Origin: Candidatus Aminicenans sakinawicola JGI OTU-1
GTDB lineage: Bacteria; Acidobacteriota; Aminicenantia; Aminicenantales; Aminicenantaceae
DNA length: 21,963 nt
Direction: 5' to 3'
NCBI GenBank assembly: GCA_000493965.1
Contig: AWNV01000027.1
Location: 1-21,963, forward strand
Shown here: in pieces, positions 18,363 through 21,963 of the stretch
Layout: every line of letters starts with the position of its first letter
Numbering within the stretch: position 1 is the stretch's first letter
Program-made: the position numbers and the translations under genes
Notes under the pieces: model-generated
What the model was told of the DNA's origin: nothing
The model's database searches: none
Seen by the model: the letters and a program-made list of their open reading frames with translations, nothing else

Positions 18363-20496
18363 ACATTTTTTAAATGTTAATCGTCTCGAAGATAAAGAGC
18401 AGGAGATTGGTAAAAAGCCGGTTGTGTCCTGTAGTGACGCCCATACATTTAAGGAATTGGATGAATTTTTAGGTAGGAGAGTGGTGAAAATAGACAGAAG
18501 TAAAAAAGAAATTATCCTTAAAGATGTGACCTGGATAAAAGCAGATCCTACATTTGAGGGATTAAAACAATTAATCTACGAACCAGAGTCAGGAGAACGA
18601 GTTTGGATTGGTCCCGTGAAGCCGGATAAAAAGGATGATTATAAGATTATTAAAAAGATTAAATTTAAGGACACAAATGATTTTCCAGAGGAAATTGAAT
18701 TTAATAACAATCTTAGTTCAATAATAGGCAGTAGATCGTCGGGAAAATCAGCATTGTTGGCCTATGTAGCACACTCAATCGATAAGGAATTAACTGAGAA
18801 AATGATTGATGGTCCAGGGGAGGGAAAGAAATACCATTGGGACAATATAAATCTAGAGTATTTTATCGAATGGAAGAATGGGAAATCTAATAGTGAAAGT
18901 CCGGGCAAGATTGTTTATATTCCCCAAAATTACTTATTTGAAAAAAGCAAAGACCCTGATGAGATAAAAGAAAAAATTGAACCAGTGCTGTTTAAAATTC
19001 TCCCCGATTTTGCAATAAAGTATAAGCAAACGGAAAACAATATAAATACTCATAATCAACAAATTTTTGAAAAAATCGAGAGCTGGTTTGAATTGTCTGG
19101 CTTAATTCGATCTCTTGAAAACAAATTAAAAGATTTAGGAGATAAAAAATCTATTGAAAAAGAAAAACAAGAAATTGAATCTAAGATAGAAAAACTCAAA
19201 AGAAAATATCAATTGAGTGAAACAGATATAAAGAAATATCAAACGATACGTGCTGAAATATCTACACACATAAGCAGAATTAAACAAATCAATACAGAGC
19301 TTTCGCAGATTTCAAATGCTTCAGAGGAACAGGGTTATTTCAGCATCCTGAGGCTAAATCTTTTTCCAGTATTAGAAAGTTTGCCAAAAAAACTCCAAGA
19401 TAAAATCAGAATAAAATTACAAAAAAGAGAAAAGGATATTCTCGTTGAAATTAACAAGCAAGTCATTGGATATAAAAGTTCGATTGAGAAAGAGAAATTA
19501 GCATTAGAAAAAAATATACAAGAGATTAAAACAGAGAATAATGAATTAATTGAGAAATATCAAAAAAATATTGAACTGGAAGAACTTGTTAAAAAGTTGA
19601 ACGAATACAATGAAATTATTAAAGAAATTTTAAACACAACTTCAGACAAAAAAGAGACTCAGGATAAACTGCAAAAGTGCGAGAAAAACATTAAATCAGT
19701 AATAGATCAAAGAAAATCTTTAATAGAACAATTAAGAATAGAGATAGATAGATCAGATCAGCGTATGCTTGAGAGTATTAAATTTGGACTCGAGTATGAC
19801 TATGATGAAAAGCTGGAAACTGTTACACAAAAAATTAATGTAAGAGACAAAACTGAATTTGTTGAAAAAAATATTCTTAATATTGACGAGATAAGAGAAA
19901 AACCAGCAGAATTTCTACTTGCTGTTTACTCCGGGAAGCAGAAAATTAATATTGGAAACGATAAAAAAGAAGTGGCACAAGAAGTTTTATCATTAACGGA
20001 GAAGATACTTTTCACCGCTGAAATGGAAAATGATAAAATTGGCGGATTTTTTAAGTCTACAATGACGCCAGGAAAGCGAGCACTTTTTGCTTTAAAGTTA
20101 ATTCTTGCTGAGTCAGAAGACACATGGCCATTGCTTATCGATCAACCTGAAGACGATTTGGACAGCAGGTCGATTCATGGTGATATAGTTCCATTCCTAA
20201 AAAAGAAGAAGAAAGAAAGACAAATTATTATGGTGAGTCATAATGCCAATTTGGTTATTGGTGCTGATTCGGAACAAATTATTGTTGCTAATAGAAATGG
20301 GGACGACAGGAAAAACGCTGATGGAAAACAGTTTAATTATTTAACTGGTAGCATTGAGAATACAAAAGAAAAAGATAAAAAACATAAGGACACCTTAAAA
20401 GCACAAGGTATCCGTGAACATGCCTGTGAGATTTTAGAAGGAGGAAGGATTGCTTTTGAACAAAGGAGAAATAAATATAATATAACTAAATTGTAA
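18343..20496 (+). CDS. SMC-like ATPase C-terminal part of the TrlF-type PHP-ATPase
   Basis: It opens in the frame after the T7 shift (open upstream to 18187). KPVVSCSDAHTFKELDEFLG completes the PHP domain with its late Asp-Ala-His. Then follow a P-loop, IIGSRSSGKSALLAYVAHSI (about 18721-18780), a coiled-coil arm of several hundred residues rich in Lys and Glu, and PLLIDQPEDDLDSR with IMVSHNANLVIGADSEQIIV as Walker B, D-loop and switch His. This head-coil-head layout is that of SMC/Rad50-like ATPases. No start codon with a ribosome site serves this part alone, so it needs the upstream half: by frameshift, slippage, or because the extra T is a mutation or read error. Confidence 0.8.
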   Translation, partial: GGIQNIEHFLNVNRLEDKEQEIGKKPVVSCSDAHTFKELDEFLGRRVVKIDRSKKEIILKDVTWIKADPTFEGLKQLIYEPESGERVWIGPVKPDKKDDYKIIKKIKFKDTNDFPEEIEFNNNLSSIIGSRSSGKSALLAYVAHSIDKELTEKMIDGPGEGKKYHWDNINLEYFIEWKNGKSNSESPGKIVYIPQNYLFEKSKDPDEIKEKIEPVLFKILPDFAIKYKQTENNINTHNQQIFEKIESWFELSGLIRSLENKLKDLGDKKSIEKEKQEIESKIEKLKRKYQLSETDIKKYQTIRAEISTHISRIKQINTELSQISNASEEQGYFSILRLNLFPVLESLPKKLQDKIRIKLQKREKDILVEINKQVIGYKSSIEKEKLALEKNIQEIKTENNELIEKYQKNIELEELVKKLNEYNEIIKEILNTTSDKKETQDKLQKCEKNIKSVIDQRKSLIEQLRIEIDRSDQRMLESIKFGLEYDYDEKLETVTQKINVRDKTEFVEKNILNIDEIREKPAEFLLAVYSGKQKINIGNDKKEVAQEVLSLTEKILFTAEMENDKIGGFFKSTMTPGKRALFALKLILAESEDTWPLLIDQPEDDLDSRSIHGDIVPFLKKKKKERQIIMVSHNANLVIGADSEQIIVANRNGDDRKNADGKQFNYLTGSIENTKEKDKKHKDTLKAQGIREHACEILEGGRIAFEQRRNKYNITKL

Positions 20497-20550
20497 ATTA
20501 TGCATCACGACGGACTAAATCTATAAGAAATCCTAACGAATCAACATAGC

Positions 20551-20802
20551 ATGTTTATGGATAAAAGAAGTGTATCAGAAATAATAGTGAGTTGTGTTGA
20601 CAAGCTTTACAACAAAGATAAATATTTGTTTGATTGCAAGATTTGTGAAAGATGTTTGATGTTTCGTTTTGCATACTATTTACAGATAAAATTTTCTAAT
20701 TATTATGTTGATTGCGAGTTTAACAAGATGGGATTTAATAACTATAAGCATGAAACTAAGGTTGAAACGATTGATCAAGGAAAGCCCCAGCAAGAGCACT
20801 AA
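20551..20802 (+). pseudogene. Truncated companion of the TrlF-type ATPase (ER..R.A.YL...VDCEFN family)
   Basis: The protein has 83 residues: CERCLMFRFAYYLQIKFSNY, then YVDCEFNKMGF, a pattern like small proteins with ERxxxHRLAxYL and VDCEYN that I recall beside defence ATPases; the His is replaced by Phe here. Relatives are usually about twice as long, with a nuclease-like part after this segment. Here the frame stops soon after GKPQQEH. It lies 54 nt after the ATPase in the same direction with no clear ribosome site. It is probably a remnant; family naming is from memory and tentative. Confidence 0.45.
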
Positions 20803-20851
20803 ATCCAAGAAGCACTTTTACCGTTGAGATATCAATATGCTGAAACAATTC

Positions 20852-21400
20852 TTATCCCTCCTTTAATACATGTCCCGAAGTTATAAAAGTGCATTTTCCA
20901 GCCCAAGAATCAAAGATATCATTATACTTCCTTGGTTCATTAAAAAAGTCGTTTTCACAATATAACCATGATTTCTTCGAGGACTGTGTGCCTTCTTCAT
21001 GTTTTTTCTGTATATACAAATATTTACCATCAATAACAGCAAAATGCCATTTGGGGCGTTTAGGAGCTAAATATATCGTTAAAGTCTTGTACTCAATAGC
21101 TTCTTTTATTTCCCTTCTTTCTCCATCTGAATATATCTTCAAGAATTTATCTCTCAGTCCTTGTAGGCCATTTTTATCCCAACATATTATAATTAATTTT
21201 TTATTTTCTTCAGCAAATTTCTTTGTAGTGAGCAAAAATTCTTTATCTTCTAATATACCTTTTCCCTCCTCAGCAAATCCTTCACCACTAACAATTTTTA
21301 CACTTTCCTTCGTTTGATCGGAATTGGCTTTTTGCCAGACCTTTTTGCCAACTTCTTTATTTGGTATTTTTTCTGGTCTTTTGACCCCCCATATCCTCAT
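20852..21400 (-). CDS. Unknown protein, possibly PLD-like (182 aa)
   Basis: GAAGGTG lies 6 nt before ATG 21400; an upstream ATG at 21415 lacks a ribosome site. The fold looks alpha/beta: VKIVSGEGFAEEGKGILEDK, KKLIIICWDKNGLQGLRDKF, LTIYLAPKRPKWHFAVIDGK, then a C-terminal FDSWAGKCTFI. PKWHFAVIDGKYLYIQKKHE has the H..(x)4D.K spacing seen in one-domain phospholipase D-like proteins that act as defence effectors or nucleases, but the motif is partial. It follows the partial gene at 21402 with a 1-nt gap, so the two form an operon. Function unproven. Confidence 0.5.
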   Translation of the reverse strand: MRIWGVKRPEKIPNKEVGKKVWQKANSDQTKESVKIVSGEGFAEEGKGILEDKEFLLTTKKFAEENKKLIIICWDKNGLQGLRDKFLKIYSDGERREIKEAIEYKTLTIYLAPKRPKWHFAVIDGKYLYIQKKHEEGTQSSKKSWLYCENDFFNEPRKYNDIFDSWAGKCTFITSGHVLKEG

Positions 21401-21401
21401 A

Positions 21402-21963
21402 TTATGCACCTTCATGATAGATTATATCTACAAAAACTTGTGCAACTTTCTCTACAATTTCATCCGGGGAGAGTCCTTTGATTAAAGAAATAAGATTCTT
21501 TTCAAATTGTTCAGCTACACGAGATGCCTCATCGGTCTTATTGGCCAAATAATAAACATTCATAGGAGGACTCCAATCTTCCCCTAAAATATCTTTATGT
21601 GGTTTTAACCAAAGATATCTTAATTCAATTATCTTTTTTACCCAATCTGACTTAGAAAAATCTCTTATTGTTCTACTTCCTTCAGATACAACATTTGCAC
21701 AAATGTTAGAGAGAGTCTTTATTTCTTCTTCCGTCAAATTTAAATCTTCTGCAATAACACGGAATCTGACAAGATCACCAGATACATTATAGTGATTAAA
21801 CATATCTATTTGTATCTCTGCATTCTCATAAACTTCTAACACTCTAATTTTATCATACGGGAGCTTTAAAGAGAAATTCCATATTGGACTATCCGCATCT
21901 TTTCCAGGTTTGAGATTGAAGAAGTCCTTTATTAAAAGGAGTTTCTTTTTCTCTACAAGATAG
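21402..21963 (-). CDS. Unknown protein, N-terminus beyond the window
   Basis: The frame is open from the right edge: it reads YLVEKKKLLLIKDFFNLKPG, then PIWNFSLKLPYDKIRVLEVY, on through EDWSPPMNVYYLANKTDEAS, and stops at TAA 21402-21404 after IIYHEGA. At least 186 residues are visible. A GTG at 21842 could be an internal start, but clear coding continues upstream of it and it has no ribosome site. I recognise no domain; it is mixed helical with a hydrophobic core. One nucleotide separates it from the next gene, indicating a two-gene unit. Confidence 0.6.
   Translation of the reverse strand, partial: YLVEKKKLLLIKDFFNLKPGKDADSPIWNFSLKLPYDKIRVLEVYENAEIQIDMFNHYNVSGDLVRFRVIAEDLNLTEEEIKTLSNICANVVSEGSRTIRDFSKSDWVKKIIELRYLWLKPHKDILGEDWSPPMNVYYLANKTDEASRVAEQFEKNLISLIKGLSPDEIVEKVAQVFVDIIYHEGA

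Noticed and set aside
20810..20895. GCACTTTTA and TAAAAGTGC inverted repeat between convergent genes as a terminator
   Set aside because: The arms are about 65 nt apart and one lies inside the coding end of the minus-strand gene, so a hairpin terminator is unlikely.

Overview
AT-rich bacterial DNA, read here as a genomic island joined to a short stretch of chromosome. Strong Shine-Dalgarno sites, sigma70-type promoters, m5C restriction-modification and an integron-type cassette point to a bacterium, probably Gram-negative and perhaps from a poorly cultivated phylum; the sequence does not give a name. No integrase, relaxase, replication gene or rRNA lies in the window, and most genes are defence, mobility or decayed accessory genes.

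Left edge (1-1200): two very lysine-rich small genes on the minus strand, then two 3'-end fragments of tRNA genes (Val-TAC at 686-744, Thr-CGT at 869-918). Both lack their 5' halves and both read on the minus strand. This is the scar left when elements integrate into tRNA 3' ends, so DNA to the right is probably inserted. Each scar is followed by an octamer or nonamer repeated at exactly 11-bp spacing.

Decaying accessory zone (1200-7200): gene fragments, four copies of a dispersed repeat with two hairpins (one with compensated stem changes), an Ada-like zinc minidomain pseudogene, and a two-gene unit. That unit pairs a two-helix membrane protein bearing a DeoR-C/ISOCOT-like domain with a TIR-domain protein, and it is the most interesting candidate system here. 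There follow a second zinc minidomain protein, a secreted EndoG/NucA nuclease cut off from its helix-hairpin-helix tail by an in-frame TAG, and a chimera of a serine-recombinase start and a beta-propeller end. Three genes in this zone are broken by in-frame stops.

Restriction-modification (7200-10060): an XRE regulator and a PD-(D/E)XK endonuclease on plus converge on an excisionase-like HTH, a Vsr mismatch endonuclease and a C5-cytosine methyltransferase on minus.

Element backbone with cargo (10080-17600): a DUF932 gene, then a 2.2-kb integron-type gene cassette with its own attC and one gene for a membrane-anchored PIN nuclease. Next come a bPH2 protein and a VirD4/TraG-like ATPase (minus). 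Divergent from them is an operon of short RadC, an unknown protein, a Cas4/RecB-like nuclease and a tiny acidic protein (plus). The backbone genes share strong AAAGGAGG ribosome sites and similar bidirectional terminators; the cargo mostly does not.

Right end (17600-21963): a PHP + SMC-like ATPase (TrlF-type) split by one extra T in a T7 run, a truncated companion gene, and a minus-strand pair of unknown function, one possibly PLD-like, the other running off the window.
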